Counted from the first letter of the stretch, positions 41,866 to 51,362 are shown. The stretch: DNA of 64,000 nt from Rhodococcus xishaensis (GCF_004011825.1 NZ_RKLO01000004.1:176683-240682); one strand, 5' to 3'. Program-made: numbers and translations. Notes: generated from the letters alone by a model not told the origin.

Positions 41866-43095
41866 TCAGGCACCGACGTGGTTCAGGACGAGGTCGTGGA
41901 TGTCACGGCTGCGCAGGATGCCGGCCTCGAAGGGGTGGGCGAGCGGACCGTCCACGCTGCCGCTCAGAATGAGCGGCACCGGCTGCTCGTGCCGACCGCC
42001 GTGCGACCGGAGGGGCCCGTGCAGCTGGGTCAGATCGTGGTCGGCGGCCGCGCTTCCGAGCGCGGTGTCGGCGGAGGCCGTCACCGCCAAGTCGCCGATC
42101 CGGTCGCGGGGTAGCTCGTACACGGTGGCGGCCTGCTCGCGGTCCCAGATCTCCTCCACGCCGGGCAGTGCGCTCAGTACCCGGCGAGCGGGTTCGCGGT
42201 GCTCGGCGGACAGGTGGAGCCAGGCGAACGAGCCAAGGGCGCCGTGGTGTTTCACGTATGGGTCGGTGATCGGCAGCACGACCCCCTCGACCGGGATACC
42301 GGCCGCCTCCAGCACGTCCTTCAGGTAGTGAACGCGGGGCTCGCCGTTCGCGTCGTGCTTTGCGTTCATGCCGTGGTCGGCGGTGACCGCCACCGTGCAG
42401 CCGGTGTCGAGGTACTCGCCGAGCAGCGCGTCGAACTCGGTGAAGAACAGGTCGGCGACATCCTCACCCGGCGCGTGTGCGTGCTGGACACGGTCGGTCA
42501 GCGACACGTACAGCAGCCGGATCTGTGGCGCGACGCGCAGCGCACTCAAGCCGATCCGCATCGCGTAGTGACTGGCCAGCGGGTCGTAGACTCCTGGCGC
42601 CGGGTCGCCGACGAGTTCCTCGATCGACTCGATGCCGTACTCGGGGATGCCGGCGCCGGCAGCCCGCTCGACACTGACGCTGGGCACGCCGCCGTTGCCG
42701 AGTAGCTGGCGCAGCTTATCCTTGGTCGTCACCATCAGGGTCGGCACGCCGGCCTCCTCGAACCGCGCGTGGATGCTGGGTGCGCGCAGGTACTTGGCAT
42801 CGTTGAGGAGCACGAGCCCGTCCTCGGGCGTCCGGCAATAGTTGCCGGGAATCCCGTGGATAGCGGGCGGCACACCGGTGACGATCGAGATGTTGTTGGG
42901 GTTCGTCAGGCTCGGGACCTCGGAGGCGCCCAGACTGAACACGCCGCCCTCCTCGAGCATCCGTTGCAGACGGGGCATGATGCCCCGCTCGAGCCCGTCG
43001 TGGAAGTAGCTGGGGTCGCCGCCGTCGACGGTGATGACGACGACGGGATGAACCGGCACTCGATATGCGCGGTTGTTCGCGGTGACGACGGTCAT
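41866..43095 (-). CDS. phnA: Phosphonoacetate hydrolase
   Basis: A 409-aa member of the alkaline phosphatase superfamily that cleaves the C–P bond of phosphonoacetate to acetate and phosphate. The first metal Asp is in VVVITVDGGDPSYF, the nucleophile Thr in SLTNPNNISIVTG, and further metal ligands in AVTADHGMNAKHD and the C-terminal HGGRHEQPVP. The start at 43095 (MTVVTANN) has AAAGGAAGG before it. It follows a LysR gene with a four-base overlap and sits in the phosphonate transport operon, which strongly supports this function rather than a nucleotide pyrophosphatase. Confidence 0.88.
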   Translation of the reverse strand: MTVVTANNRAYRVPVHPVVVITVDGGDPSYFHDGLERGIMPRLQRMLEEGGVFSLGASEVPSLTNPNNISIVTGVPPAIHGIPGNYCRTPEDGLVLLNDAKYLRAPSIHARFEEAGVPTLMVTTKDKLRQLLGNGGVPSVSVERAAGAGIPEYGIESIEELVGDPAPGVYDPLASHYAMRIGLSALRVAPQIRLLYVSLTDRVQHAHAPGEDVADLFFTEFDALLGEYLDTGCTVAVTADHGMNAKHDANGEPRVHYLKDVLEAAGIPVEGVVLPITDPYVKHHGALGSFAWLHLSAEHREPARRVLSALPGVEEIWDREQAATVYELPRDRIGDLAVTASADTALGSAAADHDLTQLHGPLRSHGGRHEQPVPLILSGSVDGPLAHPFEAGILRSRDIHDLVLNHVGA

Positions 43096-43994
43096 TCCAC
43101 ACCTTCCTTTTCTCGAACGTGTCCGAGGAAGAGTTCTTCTATGAGGGTCAACGGCCGCTCTGCCAGCCGGACCAGGTTGATCGGGCGAGTGGGCGGGGCC
43201 GGCTCGAGATGGACCTCGGAGATGCGACCCAGCTCGTGTGCATCCGCGGCGCAACTTCGGGGGAGGCAGGAGATGCCGAGGCCGTGGGCAACCGCACCGA
43301 TGATGGCGGCGTTGCTCGCGATGGTGCTGGTGTGGGCGCGCGGGATACGCCACTTCTCCAGCAGAGCGACTTGGTATCGACGGCTCGCCGACCCTTCCTC
43401 GCGTAGGAGAATGCGGCTGCCGCGCAGTTCGTGGGGGCTGGCCTCACGCCCGGCGAGTGGGTGGTCACTGGCGACGATCATGGTCTGCGGTTCGCTGCCC
43501 ACTCGAGTCGCTTCCAGTGACGGCTTGTCGGTCTCTGCGGCGATGACGGCGAGCGGCAGGCGACCATCGGTGACTGCCCGGACCACCCCGGCCGAGTTGT
43601 CGACGTGCAGATCGATCTCGATGCCTGGGTACCTGCCCGCGAACGACGTCAGCAGCCGCGGCAGCACCTGCTGTGTCACCGTGGCCGTGCCGCCCACTTC
43701 CAGCACGCCGGAAATGGGAGCACTGCGCAGCCGCGTCACCTGGTCGGCCGCCTCGGCGGCGAGCGAGAGCAGCGCGCGGGCGTGGTCGATGAGAACCTCC
43801 CCCGCATCGGTGGGCCGGGCGGCACGGCCGGATCGGTCGACGAGGACCACGCCCAGTTCGCGTTCGAGCAGCTGCAGATTGCTCGAAACGGTGGACTGCG
43901 CAATGCCGAGCGCTCGGGCTGCGGCGGAGAGCCCCCCGTGCTCGACGACAGCGACGAATGTCTCGAGCCGCTGGAGGCTGAGCTTGGGGGCCAT
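43092..43994 (-). CDS. phnR: LysR-family regulator of phosphonoacetate use
   Basis: A 300-aa LysR protein: HTH LETFVAVVEHGGLSAAARAL then GIAQSTVSSNLQLLEREL, and a periplasmic-binding-like effector domain. In Pseudomonas fluorescens 23F phnA is controlled by the LysR protein PhnR in response to phosphonoacetate; the adjacency here fits the same scheme. It is embedded inside the operon, its start touching the phnE stop (TGATG), which is unusual since LysR genes are commonly divergent. The candidate binding site is at 46646. Confidence 0.85.
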   Translation of the reverse strand: MAPKLSLQRLETFVAVVEHGGLSAAARALGIAQSTVSSNLQLLERELGVVLVDRSGRAARPTDAGEVLIDHARALLSLAAEAADQVTRLRSAPISGVLEVGGTATVTQQVLPRLLTSFAGRYPGIEIDLHVDNSAGVVRAVTDGRLPLAVIAAETDKPSLEATRVGSEPQTMIVASDHPLAGREASPHELRGSRILLREEGSASRRYQVALLEKWRIPRAHTSTIASNAAIIGAVAHGLGISCLPRSCAADAHELGRISEVHLEPAPPTRPINLVRLAERPLTLIEELFLGHVREKEGVE

Positions 43995-44833
43995 CAAATG
44001 ACCCGCGCGCGGATACGAGAGGAGATGAAGTCGATCGTTGCCACCGTGACGATGATGACGATGAGGATGGCCGAGACCTTGTGATACTGGAACAGCCTCA
44101 TCGACACCGACAACTCGAAGCCGAGTCCCCCAGCACCGACCATGCCGAGGACGAATGCATGGCGCACATTCGATTCGAGACGGTAGAGGCTGTAGGTGAT
44201 CACCTCGGGAAGGATCTGCGGGATGACGGACCAACGCAGGGTCGTGAACAACCCGGCACCCGTCGACTCGAGTGCCTCACGCGGGCCCGGATCGATGTTC
44301 TCGACTGCCTCGGCGTAGAGCTTGCTCAGCTCACCGCACGAGTACACGGTCAGCGCGAGCACACCGGGGAAGGGGCCGAGGCCCACGGCCGCGACGAAGA
44401 TGAGCGCCCAGATCAGGTCGGGCAGCGAGCGCAGAATACTCAAGATCGTTCGGGATGCGGCGTAGACGAACGGGTTGTGGCCGAGCAGGTTCTTCGCCGC
44501 GCCGAGCGCCAGGAAGAAGCTGATGAACATCGCCAGCAGGGTGCCCCAGAGCGCCACCGCCACCGTCGTGAGTATCGCGTCCCACAGACCGGGGATGACC
44601 GTCAGGTCTGGTGGGAACATCCGCAGGAGGAACTCGACCAGGCGCGGGATGCCCTGAATGAACCGTTGGGGGCTCAGACCGAGGTCGCTGGCACTCCATC
44701 CCAGGAAGGCAAGCACCAGCAGCACGACAACGATGTTCCGGGCCCACAAGAGGTTGCGTCGCCCGCTCGACTCGAGCTGCGGGGAAGGAGGCCTCGGCGC
44801 GGCCGCTGGCGAGGCCTTGTGGTCCACCGACAT
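43994..44833 (-). CDS. phnE: Phosphonate ABC transporter permease
   Basis: A 279-aa permease with about six helices and the EAA-like loop (AVENIDPGPREALESTGAG) that contacts the ATPase. The start is ATG 44833 (MSVDHKASPA), one base after the phnC stop. It forms the membrane channel of the PhnCDE importer. Confidence 0.88.
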   Translation of the reverse strand: MSVDHKASPAAAPRPPSPQLESSGRRNLLWARNIVVVLLVLAFLGWSASDLGLSPQRFIQGIPRLVEFLLRMFPPDLTVIPGLWDAILTTVAVALWGTLLAMFISFFLALGAAKNLLGHNPFVYAASRTILSILRSLPDLIWALIFVAAVGLGPFPGVLALTVYSCGELSKLYAEAVENIDPGPREALESTGAGLFTTLRWSVIPQILPEVITYSLYRLESNVRHAFVLGMVGAGGLGFELSVSMRLFQYHKVSAILIVIIVTVATIDFISSRIRARVI

Positions 44834-44834
44834 G

Positions 44835-45608
44835 TCAGGCCGCCTTCTCCGCACCTCGTCCGTAGATTCGGTCTATCTCACCCTCCGAAAGTCCACCGGG
44901 AGTGGTATCGATCCCGATCCGGCCATCGAGGAGCGCGACGATCCGCTCACCGTAAGTGCGCGCGAAATTCAGCTGGTGCAGACTCAGCACGACCGTGATG
45001 CCGTCGCGTTCGTTGATTCTCTTGAGCAGGTCGAGAATCTCGCCCGCCGTCACCGGGTCGAGGCTTGCAATCGGCTCGTCCGCGAGGATCACCTTGGGGT
45101 TCTGCGCGAGCGCTCGCGCGATTCCGACCCGCTGCTTCTGTCCGCCACTGAGTTGGTCCGCACGCTGGTTGGCGTAGTCCGCAAGCCCCACGGTGTCGAG
45201 CAGCGACAGCGCCTGCTCACGCTCCCCCGCTGTGAAGATCCCCGGGAGCGATCGGTAGGCGGGTACATCCGGAAGGATGCCGGCCAGCACGTTGTGCATG
45301 ACGGTGAGCCGGTTGACGAGGTTGTATCCCTGGAAGATCATGCCGACCTTGCGGCGGATGTCTCGTAGCGTGTTGCGCTGGGTGGTGTGAACCTCTTCAC
45401 CGCCGACAGAGACCGTGCCCTGGTAGGGGGCGACGAGCCCGTTGATGCAGCGCAGCAACGTCGATTTGCCTGTGCCGCTGCGGCCCAACAAGATGCAGAA
45501 GTCCGACGCTGGAATCTCGAGGTCGACGCCACGCAGGACCGCCTCGTCCTTCTGCCTGTAGGTGAGGTGGACGTCGCTGAAACTGACGGCCTCACCTACG
45601 CCGGTCAT
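44835..45608 (-). CDS. phnC: Phosphonate ABC transporter ATP-binding protein
   Basis: A 257-aa ATPase: Walker A LGRSGTGKSTLLR, Q-loop IFQGYNLVN (typical of PhnC), signature LSGGQKQRVGIARAL, Walker B VILADEPIASLDP and H-loop VVLSLHQLNFA. It overlaps phnD by four bases. Confidence 0.92.
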   Translation of the reverse strand: MTGVGEAVSFSDVHLTYRQKDEAVLRGVDLEIPASDFCILLGRSGTGKSTLLRCINGLVAPYQGTVSVGGEEVHTTQRNTLRDIRRKVGMIFQGYNLVNRLTVMHNVLAGILPDVPAYRSLPGIFTAGEREQALSLLDTVGLADYANQRADQLSGGQKQRVGIARALAQNPKVILADEPIASLDPVTAGEILDLLKRINERDGITVVLSLHQLNFARTYGERIVALLDGRIGIDTTPGGLSEGEIDRIYGRGAEKAA

Positions 45609-46498
45609 AGCTCGGGCTCCAGGCCGGACACCTTATAGGCGGTGCGGACCACGTCGTAGTCGGAGTCGCTGACCCTTCCGAACGAGGCGAAGCCTGTTCC
45701 CTCCAAGGCAGCCGACAGCGCGGGGGTCTCGTCGAGGAACGCGCGCTGGAGCAGCTCCTTGGTCTGCTGTGGCAAGTCCGCACGGTAGGTGATCGGGTCT
45801 GCGGGAATCTCTTCGGATTCGAAGACGGTCTTGATCTCGTCATTGCCGGCGACGCCGGTCCTGATGAACTCGGGGATCTTGCGGCTCGAGATGGCCGCGA
45901 CGTCGACCCGCCCGTTCAGCAGCGAGAGCAGGGACGCATCGTGGCTGCCCGAGTAGACGATCTGCGAGAACAGGGTGTTGGCGTCATAGCCGGCTTCGGC
46001 AAGCGCATATTGACCGAAGACGTGTCCGGAGGTCGACGCCGGGTCGGTGAACGCGACGATCTTGCCCTGGAAATCTTCGGGTCCCTCGATGCCCGAGTCG
46101 GAGCGCACGATGAAGCTCGAGCGGTACGGCACGCTGTCGTCGGTCTGGATGGCCGATGCGAACGGCTCGACGCCACCGTGGACGCGCTCAGTTGCAAGCA
46201 CATACTCCGAGGGGCCGAACCAGGCCAGGTCGAGGTGCCCCGAGTTCAGCGCCTCGATGACGGCCGTGTAATCGGCTCCGACGTAAGGCTCGACCTCGAG
46301 ACCGGTGGCATCACTCAAATACTCGACGAGCGGTTCATACCTGGCGAGCACCGCCGCCGAGTCTTCGTCGGGGGAGAGGCCCAACCGGATGGTCTCGGTC
46401 GAGTCGTTGCTCGAGACGCCGCACGCCACGAGCGGCAGCGCCAGCAGAGCGATCATTCCGGCGACCACTTTGGTGCGCCGAAAGTTACTGATTCCCAT
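45605..46498 (-). CDS. phnD: Phosphonate-binding lipoprotein
   Basis: A 297-aa substrate-binding protein of the PhnD family. The signal ends in the lipobox LVAC (residues ~23–26). Mature motifs: LGLSPDEDSAAVLARYEPLV, ADYTAVIEALNSGHLDLAWF and GPSEYVLA, followed by FTDPASTSGHVF, the Ser/Thr loop that holds the phosphonate group. It is the first gene of the phnD-C-E-R-A unit. Confidence 0.92.
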   Translation of the reverse strand: MGISNFRRTKVVAGMIALLALPLVACGVSSNDSTETIRLGLSPDEDSAAVLARYEPLVEYLSDATGLEVEPYVGADYTAVIEALNSGHLDLAWFGPSEYVLATERVHGGVEPFASAIQTDDSVPYRSSFIVRSDSGIEGPEDFQGKIVAFTDPASTSGHVFGQYALAEAGYDANTLFSQIVYSGSHDASLLSLLNGRVDVAAISSRKIPEFIRTGVAGNDEIKTVFESEEIPADPITYRADLPQQTKELLQRAFLDETPALSAALEGTGFASFGRVSDSDYDVVRTAYKVSGLEPEL

Positions 46499-46645
46499 CA
46501 GGAGTCACCTTTCTCCGCGCACGCGACGCGGCCATGCCTGAACGTTGCAGCCCACACGGTTACGAAGACTAGACAGCGGAGCGTTGCAGCCGGGATTCGC
46601 TGCGGGGAACGTAAAGTGAACAGACAGCGAGCGCCCGATGACATA

Positions 46646-46662
46646 TATCGACAACATCGATA
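46646..46662. promoter_or_regulatory. LysR-type palindrome upstream of phnD
   Basis: TATCGA-CAACA-TCGATA is a perfect inverted repeat and fits the T-N11-A layout of LysR sites. It lies 148 bases upstream of phnD, in the only intergenic region of the operon, so the embedded LysR protein is the obvious candidate. Confidence 0.55.
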
Positions 46663-46751
46663 GCTGGTGCTACCGATTTGATCTTGATGAAGTACTCGGA
46701 GTGTCTCGAAGCTGGCGAACTCCCCGGAGTTCCTCACTCACCGAGTCGAAC

Positions 46752-48917
46752 TCAGCCCGGCAGTGGAATGATCACGCCGGGGAAGATCTCGATCCCCGGA
46801 GCCGGGGTCGCGGGAGGAGGAGTCGGCGACTGCGGTCGCGGCGCACGCTCCCGCTGCTGCGGGTCGGTGCGCGGTGTAGGGGCGGTCCGCTCGGTCTCCC
46901 CGTCCTGGTTGGCCTGCCCCGGTCCCTGTCGCGTCGGCGCCCGGTTGGTGTCGACCCGGTCGTTGGTACCGAACGAACTCCCGCTCTCGGCAGTTGTACC
47001 CGCCGCGCCGAACTGTTCGTTCGGTGTACCGGCCAGCGCTCCGTCCATCGTTCGCTTCCAGATGTCCGACGGCAGACCGGATCCGTATACCGCTCCACCC
47101 CAACTAGTCTCGAGGGCCGAACCGTCAGCGGTACCCACCCAGACCGCGGTCGACAGCGACGGCGTGAAGCCCACCATCCACGCGTCCTTGTTCTCGCCAG
47201 TGTCACCCAACTGCGCGGTGCCCGTCTTCGCGGCCGACGGACGCCCGCCGGCCAGGCCGTGGTTGTTCGAGTAGGCCGCGATGGGGATCATCGCCCGCGT
47301 GACGGAGTCGGCGATGGCGGGGTCGATCCGCCGGTCGCCATCGGCCGGTTCCCGCTCGAGCAGCACCCGGCCGTCGCCATCGACGACCTTCTGGACGAAG
47401 TACGGCTCGTGGAACCTGCCCGAGGCGGCCAGCGTCGCGTACGCCGACGCCATGTCGATCGGACGAGTCTGATACTGCCCCAACACGATTCCCGTCTCTG
47501 GTGGGCCACCGAACTGGGTGAGCGTGTCGTGGTCGAGACCCGGAATCCGCTCGGGGATCCCCGCCCGGTGAGCGGCATCGGCGATCTTCTGCGCGCCGTT
47601 CTCCATCGACAGCGTCAACCGGTAGTAGGCGGTGTTCAGCGACCGCTCGAGCGCCACCGCGAGACTGCACGTTCCGCATGTCTGACCATCGACGTTCTCG
47701 ATGGTCAGATCACCGACAGTGAGCGGCGCACTGCTGAACTGCGCGCTCAGCGGCACATCGTCCTCGAGGGCCGCGATCGCACCGAACACCTTGAACGCCG
47801 AACCGGTCTGCAACCCGGCCTGCGCAAAGTCGAAACCGGCGCCCTCGGCGCCGCCGTAGTACGCGCGCACCGCACCCGAGTGCGGGTCGACCGACACGAC
47901 CGCCGCGCGCAACTGGTCCGGCTGATCGTCGAGCGTGCGGCTGACCGCGTCCACCGCGGCCTGCTGGGCCGTCGCGTCGATCGTGGTGGTGATCTGCAGT
48001 CCACCCGTGTCGAGCTCACGTTCGCTGATTCCTGCCGCCTCGAGCTCCCGCGCCACCTGCGTCCGGATCAGCCCCTCCGGGCCGGGCGCTACCTCGGACG
48101 GCTCCGGCGGCGCCTCCGGCAGCACCCTCGGGAATTCGGTGTTCGCTCGCTCGGTCCCCGCGAGCACTCCCATCTCGACCATGCCGTCGAGCACGTAGTT
48201 CCACCGCTCCCTCAGCCCCTGGGGGTCTGTGTCGGGATCGAGCGCGGACGGGCTCTGGATCACCGCCGCCAGCACCGCGCCCTCGGCGAGGGTCAGTTGT
48301 TCGACAGGCTTGTCATAGAACGCCTGCGCCGCCTCCCCGATCCCGTACGCGTTGCGCCCGAAGTAGATGGTGTTCAGATAGGCGTCGAGAACGTCGTCCT
48401 TGGACCACTCCCGCGTCATCTTCGCCGACACCATCAACTCACGGGCCTTGCGGACCACGTTGCGGTCGGTACCGACGAGCGCGTTCTTGACGTACTGCTG
48501 CGTGATCGTCGAGCCGCCGCCGGCGCTCTCGCGGCCCAGCAGGTTGTCCCGCACGGCGCGGACAAGCCCGGAGATCGAGTACCCGGGATTCGAGTAGAAG
48601 TCACGGTCCTCCGCCGACAGCACCGCGTTCCGGACGTGTCCGGGGACGGCGTCCAGGGGGACCTCAGTCCGGTTCCCTTCCGGTGGCACCACCTTCGCGA
48701 CGACCGTCGAACCGTCGGAGGCGAGGATCGTGGCCACCTGTTTAGACCGCATCTGCTCGGGGCTGGGGACATCGACCAACAGATAGGCCACGCCGGCCAG
48801 CACGATCGGGACGGTCACCAGCACCGCGAGGATGCGCACGACGATGCGGCGGCGATATCGGGATCCCCGCCGGGGCGACTCGACATTCTTGGGTTTCGGG
48901 CTGCTCGTGGAACTCAC
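46752..48917 (-). CDS. Second class A penicillin-binding protein (PonA-like)
   Basis: A 721-aa bifunctional peptidoglycan synthase closely related to the ponA product at 32839. One helix near the N-terminus (ILAVLVTVPIVLAGVAYLLV), GT51 with SAEDRDFYSNPGY and STITQQYVKNALV, transpeptidase with GSAFKVFG (SxxK), ERSLNTAYY (SxN) and AAKTGTAQLG (KTG). The long Pro/Gly cytoplasmic tail of the first copy is missing and replaced by a short Ser/Arg tail; the C-terminus is again Pro/Arg-rich. The start is taken as GTG 48917 (VSSTSSPKPK) with GGAAG upstream. It stands alone between phnD and the sugar transporter operon. Confidence 0.9.
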   Translation of the reverse strand: MSSTSSPKPKNVESPRRGSRYRRRIVVRILAVLVTVPIVLAGVAYLLVDVPSPEQMRSKQVATILASDGSTVVAKVVPPEGNRTEVPLDAVPGHVRNAVLSAEDRDFYSNPGYSISGLVRAVRDNLLGRESAGGGSTITQQYVKNALVGTDRNVVRKARELMVSAKMTREWSKDDVLDAYLNTIYFGRNAYGIGEAAQAFYDKPVEQLTLAEGAVLAAVIQSPSALDPDTDPQGLRERWNYVLDGMVEMGVLAGTERANTEFPRVLPEAPPEPSEVAPGPEGLIRTQVARELEAAGISERELDTGGLQITTTIDATAQQAAVDAVSRTLDDQPDQLRAAVVSVDPHSGAVRAYYGGAEGAGFDFAQAGLQTGSAFKVFGAIAALEDDVPLSAQFSSAPLTVGDLTIENVDGQTCGTCSLAVALERSLNTAYYRLTLSMENGAQKIADAAHRAGIPERIPGLDHDTLTQFGGPPETGIVLGQYQTRPIDMASAYATLAASGRFHEPYFVQKVVDGDGRVLLEREPADGDRRIDPAIADSVTRAMIPIAAYSNNHGLAGGRPSAAKTGTAQLGDTGENKDAWMVGFTPSLSTAVWVGTADGSALETSWGGAVYGSGLPSDIWKRTMDGALAGTPNEQFGAAGTTAESGSSFGTNDRVDTNRAPTRQGPGQANQDGETERTAPTPRTDPQQRERAPRPQSPTPPPATPAPGIEIFPGVIIPLPG

Positions 48918-49077
48918 GCGCGCAACTTCCGGTCCGCAATCGGCGATCCGACCGAGTCCCAACCGGGATCAGCCGAATCCGGTCGTCCCCCGATGGTCCC
49001 ATCTTGCGAAGCGCTCGGCACACCGAGCCCCCTGGGGCAGTGACGGACCGGGTACTCCCCGCACGCGGGAGGGGAGG

Positions 49078-49275
49078 TCAGCTGCGCCGATGCAGGACGA
49101 TCACGCCGCCCAGGAGCACAACACAGACCAGCAGCACCAGCGATGCCGTGACCGACGGCTCGCCGCGCACGATCGGAACGACCGCGGCGACGAACGCCAT
49201 GAATGTGAAGAAGCCGAGGATTCCGACGAGCATCTCGAGGGGCTGACGCCCCCGCGACGGTCTACCGGGTGGCAT
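49078..49275 (-). CDS. Small two-helix membrane protein at the end of the sugar transporter operon
   Basis: A 65-aa protein starting MPPGRPSRGRQP, with two helices (MLVGILGFFTFMAFVAAVVP and TASLVLLVCVVLLGGVIVL) and a basic C-terminus. It begins two bases after the sugB stop, so it is translated with the operon. Similar small proteins follow sugB in relatives of this group; function unknown. Confidence 0.65.
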   Translation of the reverse strand: MPPGRPSRGRQPLEMLVGILGFFTFMAFVAAVVPIVRGEPSVTASLVLLVCVVLLGGVIVLHRRS

Positions 49276-49276
49276 G

Positions 49277-50254
49277 TCAGCTCTTCACGCCGCCCGCGGT
49301 CAGGCCCGAGACGATACGGCGCTGGAACACCAGCACCATGATCACCAGCGGGATCGTCACGATCGTGCCGGCCGCCATGATCGCCGCGTACGGCTGCTCC
49401 CACGAGTTGGCGCCCGCGAAACGGGCAATCGCGACAGTGACCGGTTCGGTGCTCTCGTTCGACAGCAGGCTCGCGAGCATGAACTCGTTCCACGTCGCGA
49501 TGAACGCGAGGATCGCGGTCGTGAACAGTGCCGGCGCGGCCAACGGCAGGATCACCAGGCGGAACGCCTGGAGCCGGCTGGCACCGTCGATCCGGGCAGC
49601 CTCCTCGAGTTCCCACGGCAGATCCGACAGGAACGCGGTGAGCGTGTAGATCGTCAACGGCAGGACGAACGAGATGTTCGGGATGATGAGGGCCTGGTAC
49701 TGCCCGATCCAGCCGAAGTCACCGAACAGCTGGAACAGCGGCGTCATGAGCGCGACGGTCGGGAACATCGACGCGCCCAGGATGACGCCGGTGACAACGT
49801 ACTTGCCGCGGAAATCGATGCGGGCGAGTGCGTAGGCCGCGAACACGCCGAGCAGCAGACCGACAGCCGTTGTCACCGCACCGATGATGAGGCTGTTGAA
49901 GATCGCACCGAGGAAGTCGTTGCCCTTGTCCGTCGCCAGCGCGTCGCGGAAATTGTCGAGCGTGACGTGCGTCGGCCACGGCGTGGTGTCGAAGGTGTAC
50001 TCGACCTGACGGAACGCGGTGACGACCATCCAGTAGAACGGCGCCAATCCCCAGATCAGGATGATCGCGACCCCGAGGTAGGTGCGGGTCAGCTTCGCGC
50101 GGTCGGTGCGACGCCGCGGCTTCATCGGGGCCGTCGCCCCCTGCTCGGCGGCGTCGGCCGGAGCGGAGACGGCCACGGGCGGCGCAGACACAGGCATCGG
50201 CTCGACGAGGGCACCGGGGCTGTCGAAGTCCTGGGGCTTGTTGTGACGTCCCAT
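49277..50254 (-). CDS. sugB: Sugar ABC transporter permease (SugB/MalG-type)
   Basis: A 325-aa permease with a cytoplasmic N-terminus of ~50 residues and about six helices. The EAA loop LEEAARIDGASRLQAFRLVI contacts the ATPase. It overlaps sugA by one base. The gene order binding protein–SugA–SugB matches lpqY-sugA-sugB of mycobacteria, a trehalose recycling importer; maltose-type sugars are an alternative. Confidence 0.88.
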   Translation of the reverse strand: MGRHNKPQDFDSPGALVEPMPVSAPPVAVSAPADAAEQGATAPMKPRRRTDRAKLTRTYLGVAIILIWGLAPFYWMVVTAFRQVEYTFDTTPWPTHVTLDNFRDALATDKGNDFLGAIFNSLIIGAVTTAVGLLLGVFAAYALARIDFRGKYVVTGVILGASMFPTVALMTPLFQLFGDFGWIGQYQALIIPNISFVLPLTIYTLTAFLSDLPWELEEAARIDGASRLQAFRLVILPLAAPALFTTAILAFIATWNEFMLASLLSNESTEPVTVAIARFAGANSWEQPYAAIMAAGTIVTIPLVIMVLVFQRRIVSGLTAGGVKS

Positions 50255-51327
50255 CAGTGATCAGCTCCCTTCCGCTGCTCGTCCTGCGTGCGCACGGCAT
50301 TGGCGCCGAGGAACTTCACGATCACGAACGCGACGGCGAAGATCATCAGGAACACCACGGTCGACAGCGCCGATGCGCTCTGGAAGTTGCCCTGGCGGAT
50401 GTCCGCCATCACCAGGATCGCCATCGTCGTGTTCGGCGCCGCACCGGACGTGCCGGACAGGATCGCGGGAAGGTCGTACATGCGCAGCACGTCGAGGGTG
50501 CGGAACAGTACCGCCACCATGAGGGCCGGTTTGACCAGCGGCAACGTGATCTTGGTGAACCTCTGCCATGCGCTGGCGCCGTCGACCTTCGCGGCTTCGT
50601 AGACGTCCTGCGGAATCATCTGCAGGCCCGCGAGGATGAGCAGCGCCATGAAGGGCGTCGTCTTCCACACGTCCGCGATGATGACTGCGAACCGCGAAGC
50701 CCACGGGTCGGTGGTCCACGCGATGGTGGTGCCGAGCAGGCGGTTCGCGATGCCGTTCTCAGCGAAGATGAAGAACCACAGCTTCGCGGTGACCGCGGTC
50801 GGGATGGCCCACGGGATCAGCACGCTCGCGCGGAGCAGGGACCGACCCCAGAAGGTCTTGCCCATGACCGTTGCCATCCACAGACCGAGAATCACCTCGA
50901 TCGTGACCGTGACGACGGCGAAGAAGAACGTGACGCCCACGGCGGACCAGAAGTCGTGGGCCAGGGTGCCGGGGGGACACGTCCCCGCGCCGCCGCCGCA
51001 GTCCTGCACCAGCCACAGCAGGTAGTTCTTGAACCCGGCGAACCCGCCATCGACGAAGCGGCCGGTGTTGGGATCGATGCCCCTGTTCGATTGGAACGAC
51101 AGGTACACCGCCCGGATGACCGGGTACACGATGACGACGGCCAGGATCGCCATCGTCGGGGCGATCAGCCAGATCGGCCGGAAGTCGCGTTTTTTGCGCG
51201 GAACGATCGTCCGTTTTTCGTCATCGTGACCCGTGCGCCCTGGAGCGCGACCGCCGTGGTCGGAGTCGTCGACCCCGACCACGGCGCGGGCCTCGTCTGC
51301 TCGCCTCAGCTCAGCAGAGTCAGCCAT
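50254..51327 (-). CDS. sugA: Sugar ABC transporter permease (SugA/MalF-type), target of a CRISPR spacer
   Basis: A 357-aa permease: a charged N-terminal tail of ~55 residues, then about six helices and the EAA loop VYEAAKVDGASAWQRFTKIT. Near the C-terminus VKFLGANAVRTQ is encoded by the exact 38 bases matched by CRISPR spacer 10. The reading frame across the protospacer is intact, so any self-targeting has not inactivated the gene. Together with SugB, the lipoprotein and the ATPase it forms a complete importer. Confidence 0.9.
   Translation of the reverse strand: MADSAELRRADEARAVVGVDDSDHGGRAPGRTGHDDEKRTIVPRKKRDFRPIWLIAPTMAILAVVIVYPVIRAVYLSFQSNRGIDPNTGRFVDGGFAGFKNYLLWLVQDCGGGAGTCPPGTLAHDFWSAVGVTFFFAVVTVTIEVILGLWMATVMGKTFWGRSLLRASVLIPWAIPTAVTAKLWFFIFAENGIANRLLGTTIAWTTDPWASRFAVIIADVWKTTPFMALLILAGLQMIPQDVYEAAKVDGASAWQRFTKITLPLVKPALMVAVLFRTLDVLRMYDLPAILSGTSGAAPNTTMAILVMADIRQGNFQSASALSTVVFLMIFAVAFVIVKFLGANAVRTQDEQRKGADH
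50283..50320 (-). other. Protospacer of CRISPR spacer 10 inside sugA
   Basis: All 38 bases equal 21835–21872. On the crRNA-sense strand the three bases immediately 5' of the protospacer are GAT (plus-strand ATC at 50321–50323). The usual type I-C PAM is TTC, so interference would be expected to be weak or absent. Confidence 0.95.
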
Positions 51328-51362
51328 CGTGCGTTACCTGATCTCTCGTGTTCGGAACGTGC

